A stretch of 64,000 nucleotides of DNA from NCBI GenBank assembly GCA_029817715.1, contig JARUPY010000473.1:4960001-5024000 (forward strand), read 5' to 3'. Numbering within the stretch: the first letter of the stretch is position 1; each line of letters opens with the position of its first letter. Source of the DNA: Melastoma dodecandrum. Lineage: Eukaryota > Streptophyta > Magnoliopsida > Myrtales > Melastomataceae. Positions 1-10,018 of this stretch are shown here, piece after piece. The position numbers and the translations under genes were made by a program. The notes beneath the pieces are model-generated. The model saw only the letters and a list, made by a program, of their open reading frames with translations. It searched no databases and had not been told where the DNA came from.

Positions 1-1859
1 CGGCTGCGACGGATCTCAATTTCGTCTGGGCGCAGCAACGACGACCCTCGGCCGCAACCAGTGGCGATTGACCTCTCTCGCCCCTCCCCTTTTTTGGATG
101 ACCCGACAGGCTCCACTTCTCTGCTCATGGCGGAGAGCTGTGTCCGAGCTTCTCGCAGGCGCGCATTAGCGTCGCGATAAGCTCTCCTTTTTACTTTGAT
201 TTGTTTCTTTCTGTGCGCAGGTATACGCCGTGGAGATGGTGACCTTTTATCCTCGCTGTAGCGATAAAGCCGGCAGCCACAGCTCTCCCACTCACAGCAA
301 CAGTGTCTGTAGCTCTTCAACTTCAGCTACGTGGTCACTGCCACAACTCACCAGTCGCCTTCGGAGTTTGTCACCAACGACCGTCGACATCAGCCACTTG
401 CGGCCTCACCTCCCGCTCACCCCCACTGTGGTTCACGGAACCAGGATAGATGTCCCAAGGCGATTCCCTATTGCTCGGCTCCTGCGAGAACCAGTCCGAC
501 AGCTTCCCTTCCCTTACTCCTGCCACACCAGCGGCATCAATGACCCCAAGGCGGTTATACCAGTGAACGGGCGTACGAGCTTAACCATAATCCAGCAACG
601 CCCGACGACTCCGGTTGTTCTTAACATCACGTCAAAGACAGAACCCTCTTGCGGTGCCAACGATCGCACTTCCCCAACAACAGATTCAACCAGGAAACCA
701 AGGCATTCCCAGTTCCGACGATCAAAGTTCCATCCACCTCCTGGCGGCTCTCCCGAGTAGCAGCAACCTGCAACCACCGCACCACAAGCTTCCGTCCAAA
801 GCTTAGTGTCGCAACCTCTAGCTAACCCAAAGCCAGAAGCCTTCCTGACTTCCGGCGGCATCTCGACGACTTGGGAGTTGCGCCTACCACCCCTCGCCGG
901 CCCATGCCATTGCTCCATTCCTGCTCATCCTTGTACAGCGGCGGCGAATCCAGGACGACCCCGACATCCTCCAGGCCTGGTCGCGCCGCACCGTTGAAGA
1001 CCACAAGCAACCCTAGAGTCCCCAGAACTGTTCTTCACCAGGTGCAGCACGGCAGTTTGAACAATTCCTCGGGAACCCAGATCTGGTTCACCCAATACCG
1101 GATTTTCATGAACTCTGCTCTCCAGAGAGCAAGCCCTTCCCAAGCTCCATGCAACGGCCAGCCGATCCGCTCCGCCTCCAGTCACGATGTGTCCCCTCTC
1201 CTCGAGAATGGGACATCCCTCAAATCCAACCCCCCAAGGCGGTTTCCCACTGCCAACAATCAGCCCGGCGTCGACCAGATCGACCTTCTCTCCCGCTCCG
1301 GCATCGACTTCAAGAGCGGGGCTATTGCTTCCCTATGGCAGAAGCCGCACTGCCCTCCAACCCACCAGGTTCCCACCATGACTTTGCCTCCAGGGCTGGG
1401 TCTCCTTAATCGGCGTCGTCTTGGTCATGACCATCGTTGCAAGGATCGCTTTCCCCTCTTTCAGCTGAAACCCAACCTCCGAAACCCAAAGTGACATTGC
1501 CCGCCCCCCAGTCCCGCCTCCTAGACCAGAGCCTCGCTTCGGCCGACCGTCGTCCCCTGACCATGCCTCCCGAGGATAACCTTCCCCTTTTCCCCACAGA
1601 GAACTGAGGGAGGTCGACCTCCCCCTTTGGCCGGAGGCGCGTGGGTTGACCAGATCCGACTCCCCCTCGTCACGGCCATCACGTCCACGGCTTGGTAGAA
1701 CCGCCTCCCACATCACCCAGGCCTGATCGGGAACAATAGCAGCGGCGGTATACTTCCAGGCGACGGCTATCGGCTTCTTCATCGCCTCCGCGGTCCACAG
1801 AGGTAAAATTAGCCCTTCCCCCCATTTGCTTTCTTACGATCTTAGGTTGTGGGTCATTT
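1..1859. other. Unassigned GC-rich region, no supported gene
   Basis: This stretch is rich in C and G and has open frames on both strands, but none of the translations shows a domain, repeat or signal that I recognise. The longest frames are 230-760 and 871-1494 (plus) and 1333-1782 and 514-918 (minus). They overlap each other and have the Pro/Ser/Arg-rich composition expected of random GC-rich DNA. A pyrimidine tract followed by GCAG near 195-221 resembles a splice acceptor, so a 5' leader or gene fragment cannot be excluded. A decayed retroelement leader is another possibility. Confidence 0.3.
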
Positions 1860-2100
1860 GAGGTTTGTACGATGAACAGTTAGTTTTTTTAAAATTTTGC
1901 GAAAAACGGTCGAAGTTTCATAAATTACGTAAAACTCGTCGAGAGGGCGCGTAACGTGACATCGAAGTAACAAAGAGAGCGAGTTTTGAGAACCCGCCCT
2001 TCGTGTAAAATGGAAAGGGGAACCCACCCCTCTAACACTTTGGGGGGCGGGTTTAATTCGACTCTTTAATAAGTAAATGAATGGCAGATTTTGAAAATCC

Positions 2101-2165
2101 GTCTATCTAGCTGAGTTGGTTAAAATAACATTAAAAATTGCGAGAGGTCTTGGGTTCTAGCAACA
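2101..2165 (+). repeat. tRNA-like segment with pol III A and B boxes (SINE-like)
   Basis: TAGCTGAGTTGG at 2108-2119 matches the tRNA A box (TRGCNNAGTNGG). GGGTTCTAG at 2152-2160 is a degenerate B box (GGTTCGANNCC). Spacing is tRNA-like, but no clean cloverleaf can be drawn, so this is a tRNA-derived (SINE-like) fragment and not a working tRNA gene. It lies in the left arm of the fold-back element, facing its partner in the right arm. Confidence 0.5.
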
Positions 2166-2204
2166 ACTTTGAATAATTTTTTTCTGAAAAACTAAAAAAT
2201 TTTC

Positions 2205-2275
2205 ATCCTAATAGGAATTGAACCCGAGACCTCTCGCAAATTAAGAAACTACATGACCAACTGAGCTAGAAGGGC
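2205..2275 (-). repeat. Second tRNA-like segment, opposite orientation
   Basis: On the minus strand, TAGCTCAGTTGG (complement of 2257-2268) is a perfect A box and GGTTCAATTCC (complement of 2214-2224) is close to a B box. The block between them, including GCGAGAGGTCT, matches the plus-strand copy at 2140-2150. This copy is better preserved than its partner. The pair is convergent, B boxes nearest the centre of the fold-back. Confidence 0.55.
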
Positions 2276-2525
2276 GGGTTTTGAAAACCCGTCCTTTATT
2301 TACTTATTAAAGGGGCGGGTTTTGAAAACCCCTCGAGAGTCTCTGTTTTTTAAAGTGTTGAAGGGGCGGGTTCCCGACCATTTTACACGAGACCCGCCCT
2401 CTTTGTTATTTGAGAGGGACATTTTCAAAACGCGCCCCTTCGACTGTATTTTGGTAATTTACGAAATTCAGACCCATTTTTCGCAAATTTTTTTAAAAAC
2501 TAACGGTAAATTCGTACAAATCTCG

Positions 2526-3019
2526 TGGGTTATTCTATTTTTGCTATTATCATTGAAGTTTTGATTTTTAACTCGGTTCGATGTTATTGTCTAGAGATTT
2601 CATTTTTAATGCTTGACGGTTAACTTTCAAATCGCGTGTTTGATTGTTAAACGTCATTTTTTTAAAATGTTGATGTCACACTTTGAACATTATAAATTCC
2701 TTTAATATTAGAAATATTTCTAATCTTAAGAGTTTCAGATAATCGTAGTTATGTTGCTACTTCAAATTTCACTGTCTCTTCTTTAATATGTTTTGTATGA
2801 AAACACGACGCGGGACCCGCGTTCATTTGAAGTATCAAACATTTACACGACTGCGTCAAAAACGAATCTACTACCAAGGAACATTATTTTCCCAACATCT
2901 CGGAGGATCGACATCAACGGGCTACACAATGCCTCGTGAGTATCATTCTTACTCATTCAGTTAATTATTTAACATGTCTTAATTAGAATTTTCTTACTAC
3001 CATTTTCTCCACCATATTT
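2526..3019. other. AT-rich intergenic DNA, nothing recognised
   Basis: No open frame of note and no RNA gene or repeat that I can identify. Confidence 0.5.
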
Positions 3020-3640
3020 TGGTTCGATTTTGCATGAAAATCAACCGAGCTTCACGGGATTTCGACAAAGCGATATTCGAAGATAGAAAGCTCGAAGGCG
3101 CGTGTAACAAACCGCGTGGGTTGGATCTACCGTGGCCTAAAAACCGTCGGTTCGAAGTAAAGCGGCATCAACCATCATTTCAGGTACAAAGGGGAGGTAC
3201 GGGCCTCCTCGAAACAAATTACATATCCACATGTAACGGGCTGCGGGCCCAAGTGCATAAGTCCGCAGTCACCATCATTCCCCGTCCCCTTTCATCTCAA
3301 TAATTGTTTGTGCTTGTACGCATGTCGTTAGGCAAATTAGGTTTATCGCCGCATGTTGGTGTAATCAAGCAAAACATGAGTTCAGGTCTAATACCTGAAT
3401 CGGGTCCAACGCCCGTAAAACAGTGATATAAGTCCGGAGTCACACCCGGATCGGGTCCAACGCCCGTTAACCAAAAGCAAACCTTTTTGGAACAAACGCC
3501 ACCTCTTCGCATGCTTAGAATGTAAGAACTATAAATAGGAATCCCCGAACCAACTGTTTTTCCGACTTAAACACTTTTAAAAAAATAAGTCGGTGGCGAC
3601 TCCGTATAGTTTACCTAGGTTAAACAATAACAACATTTTT
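3020..3640 (+). mobile_element. LTR-like fragment (promoter-bearing), probable Ty3-type relic
   Basis: The segment has a TATA box (TATAAATA, 3530-3537), followed about 55 bp downstream by AAGTCGGTGGCGACTCC (3586-3602), a motif I associate with the R/U5 part of some plant Ty3-type LTRs. Upstream, ATCGGGTCCAACGCCCGT occurs twice (about 3398-3416 and 3450-3467). No coding region follows in either direction, so this would be a solo or truncated LTR. The class assignment is inference from the motif; exact ends are not visible. Confidence 0.35.
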
Positions 3641-4047
3641 ACGGAGCCATTTTGGATGGGTAACGGTTACACGAGGCGTTCCCTGAATCCTCCCTGAAAT
3701 TCCCAAGTGAGGCCATACGCAGCCTTTCGTCCGTCGCCTTCAAGGACTGGAGACGGTCGGCGAAATGCCCCGCAGACCCACTCGGAAACCAAGGGAGGAC
3801 TCTACCCGATGACCTTCCGCAGCGTTCAACGTTCGAGTCGTGACGCCGACCGGATTGGGCCTCGGGGAGCGGGCTCGAATCCTCGCGTCGTTCAAACCTC
3901 CACGCGCGTGCTAGGCCGGAAGGCGCGCGTACAATACTGAAATTACCTAGGGGGGATTTTGAAAATCCGTCTTCCACCAAATAATAAGGGCAATGACGGG
4001 TTTTCAAAATCCGACATTCCCTCCTTGTTATTTTTTGTTTTGCCGGG
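3641..4047. other. GC-rich unassigned sequence
   Basis: It contains the related palindromes GGGATTTTGAAAATCC (3953-3968) and GGGTTTTCAAAATCC (3999-4013), variants of the motif in the fold-back element upstream. The open frames here are short and resemble nothing I know. Confidence 0.35.
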
Positions 4048-4255
4048 ATGGAGAGAGGGAGAGGGGGAGGGGCGTGCGAAGAAAGGGAAGGAAAGGAGAG
4101 GGAGAGAGAAGAAAAGGAGGGAGGGAAAGAGGGAAAAGGTCGTTCAGAGAAAGGGAAGAAAAGGAGAAGGAGAGATAAGAAAAGGAGGGGGGGAAAGGAG
4201 GAGGGGGAGAAGGGGGGAAAGTGTGTGGGAGGGGGGAGAGGAAAAAAAACAAGGA
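4048..4255 (+). repeat. Polypurine (GA-rich) tract of about 205 bp
   Basis: The plus strand is almost entirely A and G (GGGAGAGGGG, GGAAAGGAGA and similar), with a few pyrimidines near 4070 and 4140. Frames through it give only Glu/Arg/Lys/Gly low-complexity peptides, and Ser/Pro/Leu/Phe on the other strand. Such a tract can adopt triplex (H-DNA) structures; that is general knowledge, not something shown here. Confidence 0.85.
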
Positions 4256-4300
4256 GGTGAGAGCAGGTAAAACCTGCCCTTGTCCTTATTATTCGGGGGT

Positions 4301-4730
4301 GGGTTTTGAAAACCCTTCTTTTTAAATTGAAAGACGGGCTTTCAAATATGTCATAACGACCGTAAATTCAGTAGTTTAGAAACTTCGACCGTATTTTGCA
4401 CTAACCGTATTTCCGTACAAATCTCGTTGTAGTAGTGCAGAGACTAGGATGAGGGGATACGTCTGAATCAAACTGGTCGGCGAGAATGCTCTATTTATTT
4501 TCGAAGAAAAAGAAAAGAAAGGGTAGAATACATGCTTCTCGAAAAAACCTTTCTCTCTTCATTTAAAATTTTTTCTTTTTTTTTTCTTTTTCTTTGTTTT
4601 CCCGACTATCCAAACACAACATTAGGAATTTGAATCAAATAAAATGTCACCGTGGTCGGCCGGGCCGATGCGATCAATGAGTACATGATGACAGATATTA
4701 TCGATCAGGAATCGTGGTTGTGGTCATGGA
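4301..4730. repeat. 430 bp tandem duplication, copy A
   Basis: It starts with the palindrome GGGTTTTGAAAACCC and runs through TTTAAATTGAAAGACGGGCT to GAATCGTGGTTGTGGTCATGGA. The whole segment is repeated immediately downstream with only a few differences. The part near 4370-4435 (ACTAACCGTATTTCCGTACAAATCTCGT) resembles the right end of the fold-back element at 2497-2525, so the two are probably related repeats. Confidence 0.9.
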
Positions 4731-5161
4731 GGGTTTTGAAAACCCTTCTTTTTAAATTGGAAGACGGGCTTTCAAATATGTCATAACGACCGTAAATTCA
4801 GTAGTTTAGAAACTTCGACCGTATTTTGCACTAACCGTATTTCCGTACAAATCTCGTTGTAGTAGTGCAGAGACTAGGATGAGGGGATACGTCTGAATCA
4901 AACTGGTCGGCGAGAATGCTCTATTTATTTTCGAAGAAAAAGAAAAGAAAGGGTAGAATATATGCTTCTCGAAAAAACCTTTCTCTCTTCATTTAAAATT
5001 TTTTCTTTTTTTTTTAATTTTCTTTTGTTTTCCCGACTATCCAAACACAACATTAGGGATTTGAATCAAATAAAATGTCACCGTGGTCGGCCGGGCCGAT
5101 GCGATCAATGAGTACATGATGACAGATATTATCGATCAGGAATCGTGGTTGTGGTCATGGA
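4731..5161. repeat. 430 bp tandem duplication, copy B
   Basis: This is a near-exact second copy of 4301-4730, with isolated substitutions (for example ATTGG for ATTGA) and a change in the T-rich tract near 5000. The high identity implies a recent duplication. It ends at TGGTCATGGAGG, where new sequence begins. Confidence 0.9.
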
Positions 5162-5317
5162 GGCGATTGTTGGATTGTATTATGTGACCAGGACTTTTGT
5201 GGCTGGTGTGGTTTCAGGACTCGGGGCAGTTGTTGCATTAGGTGCAGTATATGTGCCGTAAATTGCTGAGGGGAGAAGAACCTTGACGAGTTCGTTAATC
5301 GCAACAGGGTTGGTGGC

Positions 5318-6500
5318 TGTTGACACACAAATTTAGGCTCCCTTTTTCGTATTTTAATTTTAAGGCAGAGAATGCCAGAAGATGCACGAATATCTTCTCG
5401 AGACAAGACTCAAAGATTATCAAGAAAGAGTATCTCGAGAGAGTAGTCGAGAAAAACTTGTAAAGTTATGGCAAAAAAACCAAAGTAATATCTGATCTCG
5501 AGATCATACCCATTGCATTATGTTTCTCGACTTTGGACAGGTCACAACTCATTCAAGACGACCTCAAATGGAAAAGTATAAAACATACAAGTTGTACCTC
5601 GAGACGAAAGAAACTAACTCAACTTGTTTCAAGTTAATCCGGCCTGTTTAGCAATAGTTATAGGTTGAGAAGAAAGGAGATCGACCCAACTTGTCTTGAG
5701 TTAATCCGATCTCAAAATCAAAAGATACGCTCAAAGTACCGAATGAGTGTTCTCATCTCCAGATCAGAACAACTGCAACTTCGACCAGCCATAACGTGTC
5801 CAAGACAACCTCAAATGAAAAACCTCAAAACATATGAGTCAGAAAGGAAACTATCCCAAGTAATCTCGAGTTAATCCGATCTTTGTAGCCAAAGTTATGA
5901 TGAAAATACTAGAAGAGTGTTGTTGTTCTCGAGACCATATCTTGATAATAGAGGAGTTCCGATTTCGACCTATCAAAACTCGACCCAGATTGATGCGTGG
6001 TCGATAACGAATAGATGATTCCAATACCGAAAGGGAATGGGGATGTCACTAAAGGTGCGAAATGGAGTGACGTAGGGTATGGACGGAAGGAAGTGTTTAA
6101 GGGTGTGGCTGGAAATAGGAATGGAGTTGGGGATAGATAAAAGATAAGTTGAGATTCAACCTCCACGGATACAGAAATCACCACCGTGAAAGAAGAACTT
6201 GAATAAACTCGTTTGGCCGTGGATACAAATACACCACCACGAACAAGACGAGGGCGGGGCACAACGCGGAGGATACAGATACGCCACCACCGGTTGATAC
6301 GCTCAACTCAATCCGCACTTGGAATCCACCAAATGAAGAACGAGGTTGAAGGAGAATCCACTCACTTAGGATAGAAAGACTAGTCTTACAAAGAGTTTAT
6401 AATCTGATCAAAAGTTCTTCAAATGCTTACAAGGGCACCCATTATGTAGGGATCACCCTAACAAGTACATAAATTAACTTAACTAACATGCATGCATGAC
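5318..6500 (-). mobile_element. LTR-like sequence flanking the dead Ty3 element
   Basis: TGTTGACACACAAATTTAGG at 5318-5337 has the form of a plant LTR terminus. Inside are several degenerate subrepeats sharing a TTGT..GAGTTAATCCGATCT..AAAGTTAT core (about 5616-5660, 5686-5740, 5855-5900). A related piece, GATCTCGATGTGCTTTGTGGCCAAAGTTATG, follows the pol region at about 10038-10068. That would fit LTRs on both sides of a minus-strand element whose 3' LTR is this one. The inner boundary is a guess. Confidence 0.35.
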
Positions 6501-6727
6501 CAGATTCATGGATGAACCATAAATGGCTTATTGAAAATGCAACAAACATAAATACTAATGCATGAATAGAAAATGCATGAATAATCTTGGAACTGGAGTT
6601 GCTTCTGCTTCGACGGCTTCCTTCGACTGCTTGCTTTTGACGTATTCGTACTTCGATGGTAACTTGTTTAGACGGACCCTTACTTCGACGTTGTGTAAGT
6701 TAGTCGATGATGAGCAAGTTGACAACT

Positions 6728-6928
6728 CTAGTCGATGGTCCTTGTATCATCCTCCCCTTGTTGAAGAGAGTTTGCCCTCAAACTCGCAGAATCCTCATCT
6801 TCAACATACGGTATGAGGTCCTTGACGTTGAAAGTGGCGGATACTCCATATTCTCCTGGTAATTCGACATTGTAGGCATTATTGTTGATGCATTCGACGA
6901 TCTTTAAAGGTCCTTCCGCTCGAGGCAT
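6728..6928 (-). pseudogene. Ty3/gypsy integrase C-terminal tail
   Basis: A 66-residue frame reads RAEGPLKIVECINNNAYNVELP, EYGVSATFNVKDLIPYVE and ends EGEDDTRTID before a stop. This matches the end of plant chromovirus polyproteins. It is out of frame with the integrase core. Confidence 0.8.
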
Positions 6929-7015
6929 AAGCTTGTTCTTCCTTTTGGCAGGAAAGCGTTCCTTCCGCAGATGAATCTATACTAAGTCTCCGGGCTGAAA
7001 AATCTTCTCTCTACA

Positions 7016-7876
7016 TCATCGATTGGCCCTTTCCTGATATCGATGATTAGCCTTCTCGATCTGTGCTCGAATCTTCTCATGGAGCAATCTCATCTCCTTT
7101 GCACATTCTTCAGCATCCCGGCTAACTAACCTCGCATCACTCATAGGCATTAGTTCGACAGGGACTAAAGGATGGAGTCCGTAAACTACCTCGAAGGGTG
7201 ATGACTTTGTTGTCAAACTTGGGGCTCTGTTGTATGCAAACTTTGCATGAGCAAGCTTCACATCCCAATCTTTCTGGTTCTTCGAGACTAAGGTTCGAAG
7301 GATTGCAGCCATGGTTCGATTGACAACCTCCGTTTCTCCATCGGTCCGTGGATGATATGCTGTACTGGCAACGAGTTTCGTTCCCATCTTGTGCCACAAT
7401 GTCTTCCAAAAGTAACTAGACTTCGGTACTCCATGCAACCTCAGGACTTCTCGAAAATGCAAATATGCGACATTGGTTGTATCGTCCGTCTTCTAGCCTG
7501 GAATGAAATGTGCCATCTTCGAGAATCTATCGACCACAACCATGATCGTATCATTCCTCCGTTGCGTTCTCGTCAATCCTAGCACAAAATCCATACTTAC
7601 ATGCTCCCAAGGACGCTCTGGGACGGGCAGTGGAATGTAAAGGCCTTGTGGTTGGACTCGCCTCTTCGCCTGTTGGCAAATAGCACATCTCGAAATAAGA
7701 CCTCGCACCTGTTTTTCCATTCGATGCCAATAGAAATTTTCTTGAAGCATCGACAGCGTCTTGTCGACTCCAAAATGTCCGGCCAGTCCTCCTCCATGAA
7801 TTTCTCGAATAAGCATCTCTTGAGTCGAACTCCTGGGAATACATAACTTAGATTCTCGAAATAAGAATCCATTCAC
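7016..7876 (-). pseudogene. Ty3/gypsy integrase, zinc finger and catalytic core, frameshifted
   Basis: The right piece (7493-7876) includes the HHCC-type N-terminus (IHGGGLAGHFG...CAICQQAK), the LPVPERPWEHVSMDFVLGL segment with the first catalytic Asp, and VVVDRFSKMAHFIP. The left piece (7016-7462) has FREVLRLHGVPKS, then TAYHPRTDGETEVVNRT with the second half of the DDE core. The SDRD segment expected between LHGVP and FWKTLW is missing, so a catalytic Asp is lost in addition to the frameshift at about 7470. Confidence 0.88.
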
Positions 7877-8046
7877 CTGATGGAATCGATTGACGGTCTG
7901 ATTAGTGCATTGGATAAAAATCCCTCCAAAGTCTCCATCGTCTTTATACAGATCTTCTAGTTACTCAAATCCAATCAACTTTGTCTCCATCGCGGATTGT
8001 AGAGAGTCATCTTCCTCGAAAGAGTATCAGCGACTACATTCTTCGA

Positions 8047-8313
8047 TCATGGTTTATGCTTCAAAACAAAGGTGAAAGCTTGTAGAAACTCGACCCACTT
8101 CGCATGTCGTCGACTAAGCTTGTGTTGACCATTGATGTATTTGAGAACTTCATGGTCAATGTGTAACACGAACTCTCGGGATAACAAATAATGGCTCCGC
8201 GTCTCGCGTACTCGAACAATGGCTAGGAACTCCTTTTCGTACGTCGAGTAATTGAGTTTGGCATCATGGAGCTTTTCCTTGAAGTATGCAATGGGTCTAC
8301 CTTCCTGCAACAA
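8047..8313 (-). pseudogene. Ty3/gypsy RNase H domain fragment
   Basis: The frame reads GRPIAYFKEKLHDAKLNYSTYEKEFLAIV, then HYLLSREFVLHIDHEVLKYI and RRHAKWVEFLQAFTF, all hallmarks of the Ty3 RNase H. It is isolated by stops from the reverse transcriptase upstream and the integrase downstream. The segment between 8313 and 8578 holds further RT-RH connection sequence in broken frames. Confidence 0.85.
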
Positions 8314-8577
8314 GACTCCTCAGATCCCAACTCTTGATGCATCACATTCGACTTCGAACATCTTCACAAAGTCAGGTAATGCAATAATGGGTGCTTCGCT
8401 TAGACATTCTTTCAGTCGCTCGAAAATAGCTTGTGCGGTTTAAGTCCACTCGAACTTGTCTCCCTTCAAGCATTCGATGAGTGGGGCTGTGCTCGAGCTG
8501 AAACTTCGAATGAACCTCCTGTAGAACGACGCTAATCCATGAAAGCTTCGAACGTCGTGGAAACTTTTTGGCGTCGG

Positions 8578-9500
8578 TCACTCCTTGATTGCTTCGATCT
8601 TGCTTTCGCCGACCTTGATTCCTTCAACATATACTACAAAACCAAGAAATATCACACCCAGCTGTAAGAACTCACACTTCTTAAGATTCCCATACAACTT
8701 CTCGTCGCGAAGTGTGCGAAACACTGTGCGAAAGTTCTCATCATTTTCATCGAGACTGCTGCTGTAGATAAGAATGTCGTCGAAGTAGACAACCACGAAT
8801 TTCCCCATGAATGGTCGCAAGACATGAGTCATCAGTCGCATGAACGTGCCAGGTGCGTTTGACAAACCAAAGGGCATCATCAACCATTTGTATTGAAGGC
8901 TGTCTTCCACTCATCGCCTTCTTTCATTCGAATCTGGTGATAACCACTTCGCAAATCTACCTTTGAGAACACATGCGCTCCATGCAAATCATCCAACATG
9001 TCATCTAGTTGAGGAATCGGAAATCGATACTTCACCGTGATTTTGTTGATCGCTCGACTATCCATGCACATTCTCCATGTATCATCCTTCTTCGGTACCA
9101 ATATAGCTGGAACTGAGCAAGGGCTCAAACTCTCTCGAACTAATCCCTTTTCAAGCAACTTGTCGACCTGCCCCTGAAGTTCCTTTGCTTCCTCAGGGTT
9201 GCATCGATAAGCTAGTCGATTAGGTAGGGACGCTCCAGGAACCAAGTCGATCTAGTGCTGAATGCTTCGCATAGGTGGTAGTTTGACTGGCAACTCCTCA
9301 AGAAATGCATCCTTGTACTCTTCAAGTATGGATACAACTCGGGGATGGCTCATCGATTGATCCAGGGCTATTTCGGCAAGAACCAGAAAATAAGCTTTCT
9401 CACCTTCATGGATCGCTCGAACCAATTTAACTCCTTTGAGACGTTGATCGGTAGATCGATTCTGTGGTGCTATCATAACCTGAGTGATTAGGGGCATCAA
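8578..9500 (-). pseudogene. Ty3/gypsy reverse transcriptase, broken in three pieces
   Basis: Piece one (9252-9500) is the linker with SILEEYKDAF and LPPMRSIQH. Piece two (8880-9245) holds [31 protein letters not shown] and [14 protein letters not shown], with the first catalytic Asp in the VDL motif. Piece three (8578-8910) holds [16 protein letters not shown] and the YFDD active site. A stop separates pieces one and two and a frameshift separates two and three (they overlap near 8880-8910). The catalytic Asp residues themselves survive. Confidence 0.9.
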
Positions 9501-9553
9501 AGTGACCTCTTTTCGTCGACGCTAATTGAGTATGTATTGCGATATCTGTCGTG

Positions 9554-10018
9554 TTATGCGCGTCGATCAAACTGCCACGATCTTCCTAGGAGCAAGAGGC
9601 ACGCATCCATTAGAATGATGTAGCAAACGACTTCATCCTTGTAGCTTCTCCCAATATAAAATGGGTCTCTCGCTCTCTGGGTCACTCGAACATCAGTCTC
9701 CTTGTTGAGCCATTGTAGTCGATAGGGATGAGGATGAGCTTCGATAGACAACTTCAATTTTTCGACCATCGTCCTCAATATGGCGTTGGTGCAGCTTCCG
9801 CTATCCACAATTACCAAACAAACTTTTCCTTCGACTGTGCACCTAGTGTGGAAAATACTTTCTCTTTGATTCTCCTCTCTAGCAGGTGTCAAGCTTAAAG
9901 CTTTTCGGGCGACCAATAATTCTCCTTCGTCCGAGTACTCCTCAATCTCTTCTGCATCCCAAATAGGTTCGACGTTCTCATCGAACTCTTCTTCTCCATC
10001 GGATAGTAGAAACGTCAT
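9554..10018 (-). pseudogene. Ty3/gypsy aspartic protease domain
   Basis: This frame of about 154 residues carries the retropepsin active-site motif VDSGSCTN, then a HPHPYRLQWLN stretch and the LLLGRSWQFDRR block typical of plant Ty3 proteases. The N-terminal acidic linker is also usual for the gag-protease junction. Translation stops right after FDRRA, where homologues continue, so a nonsense mutation ends it. Confidence 0.85.

Larger units (their letters stand above)
1860..2525. repeat. Fold-back (inverted-repeat) element, about 665 bp
   Basis: The left part (from GTTTGTACG near 1864 and GTTAGTTTTTTTAAAATT near 1879) reappears as an imperfect reverse complement on the right (AATTTTTTTAAAAACTAAC near 2486-2504, then CGTACAAAT). 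Matching blocks continue inward: AAAGAGAGCG.. with ..CCCTCTTTG, GTGTAAAATGG with CCATTTTACAC, and CTTTAATAAGTAAATGA with TTTACTTATTAAAG. The arms meet near 2190. There is no coding capacity. The structure fits a MITE or fold-back element, or an inverted duplication. Palindromic GGGTTTTGAAAACCC motifs lie in the right arm (2276-2335). Confidence 0.65.
6728..10018 (-). mobile_element. Dead Ty3/gypsy (chromovirus-like) pol region
   Basis: Reading right to left on the minus strand, the order is protease, reverse transcriptase, RNase H, integrase core and integrase C-terminus, the canonical Ty3/gypsy pol order. No gag is visible to the right of 10018. Stops and frameshifts separate the pieces, so the element is inactive. 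The integrase tail and the [10 protein letters not shown] reverse transcriptase motif suggest a chromovirus lineage; that finer placement is inference. Confidence 0.9.

Noticed and set aside
230..1782. Several 60-200 codon open frames on both strands
   Set aside because: They overlap, are compositionally biased, and show no family motif. A gene here is not supported.
2101..2275. Functional tRNA genes
   Set aside because: A and B boxes are present, but no acceptor stem or full cloverleaf forms in either copy.
3959..4270. Glu/Arg/Lys-rich and Ser/Pro/Phe-rich frames
   Set aside because: They are translations of the polypurine tract.
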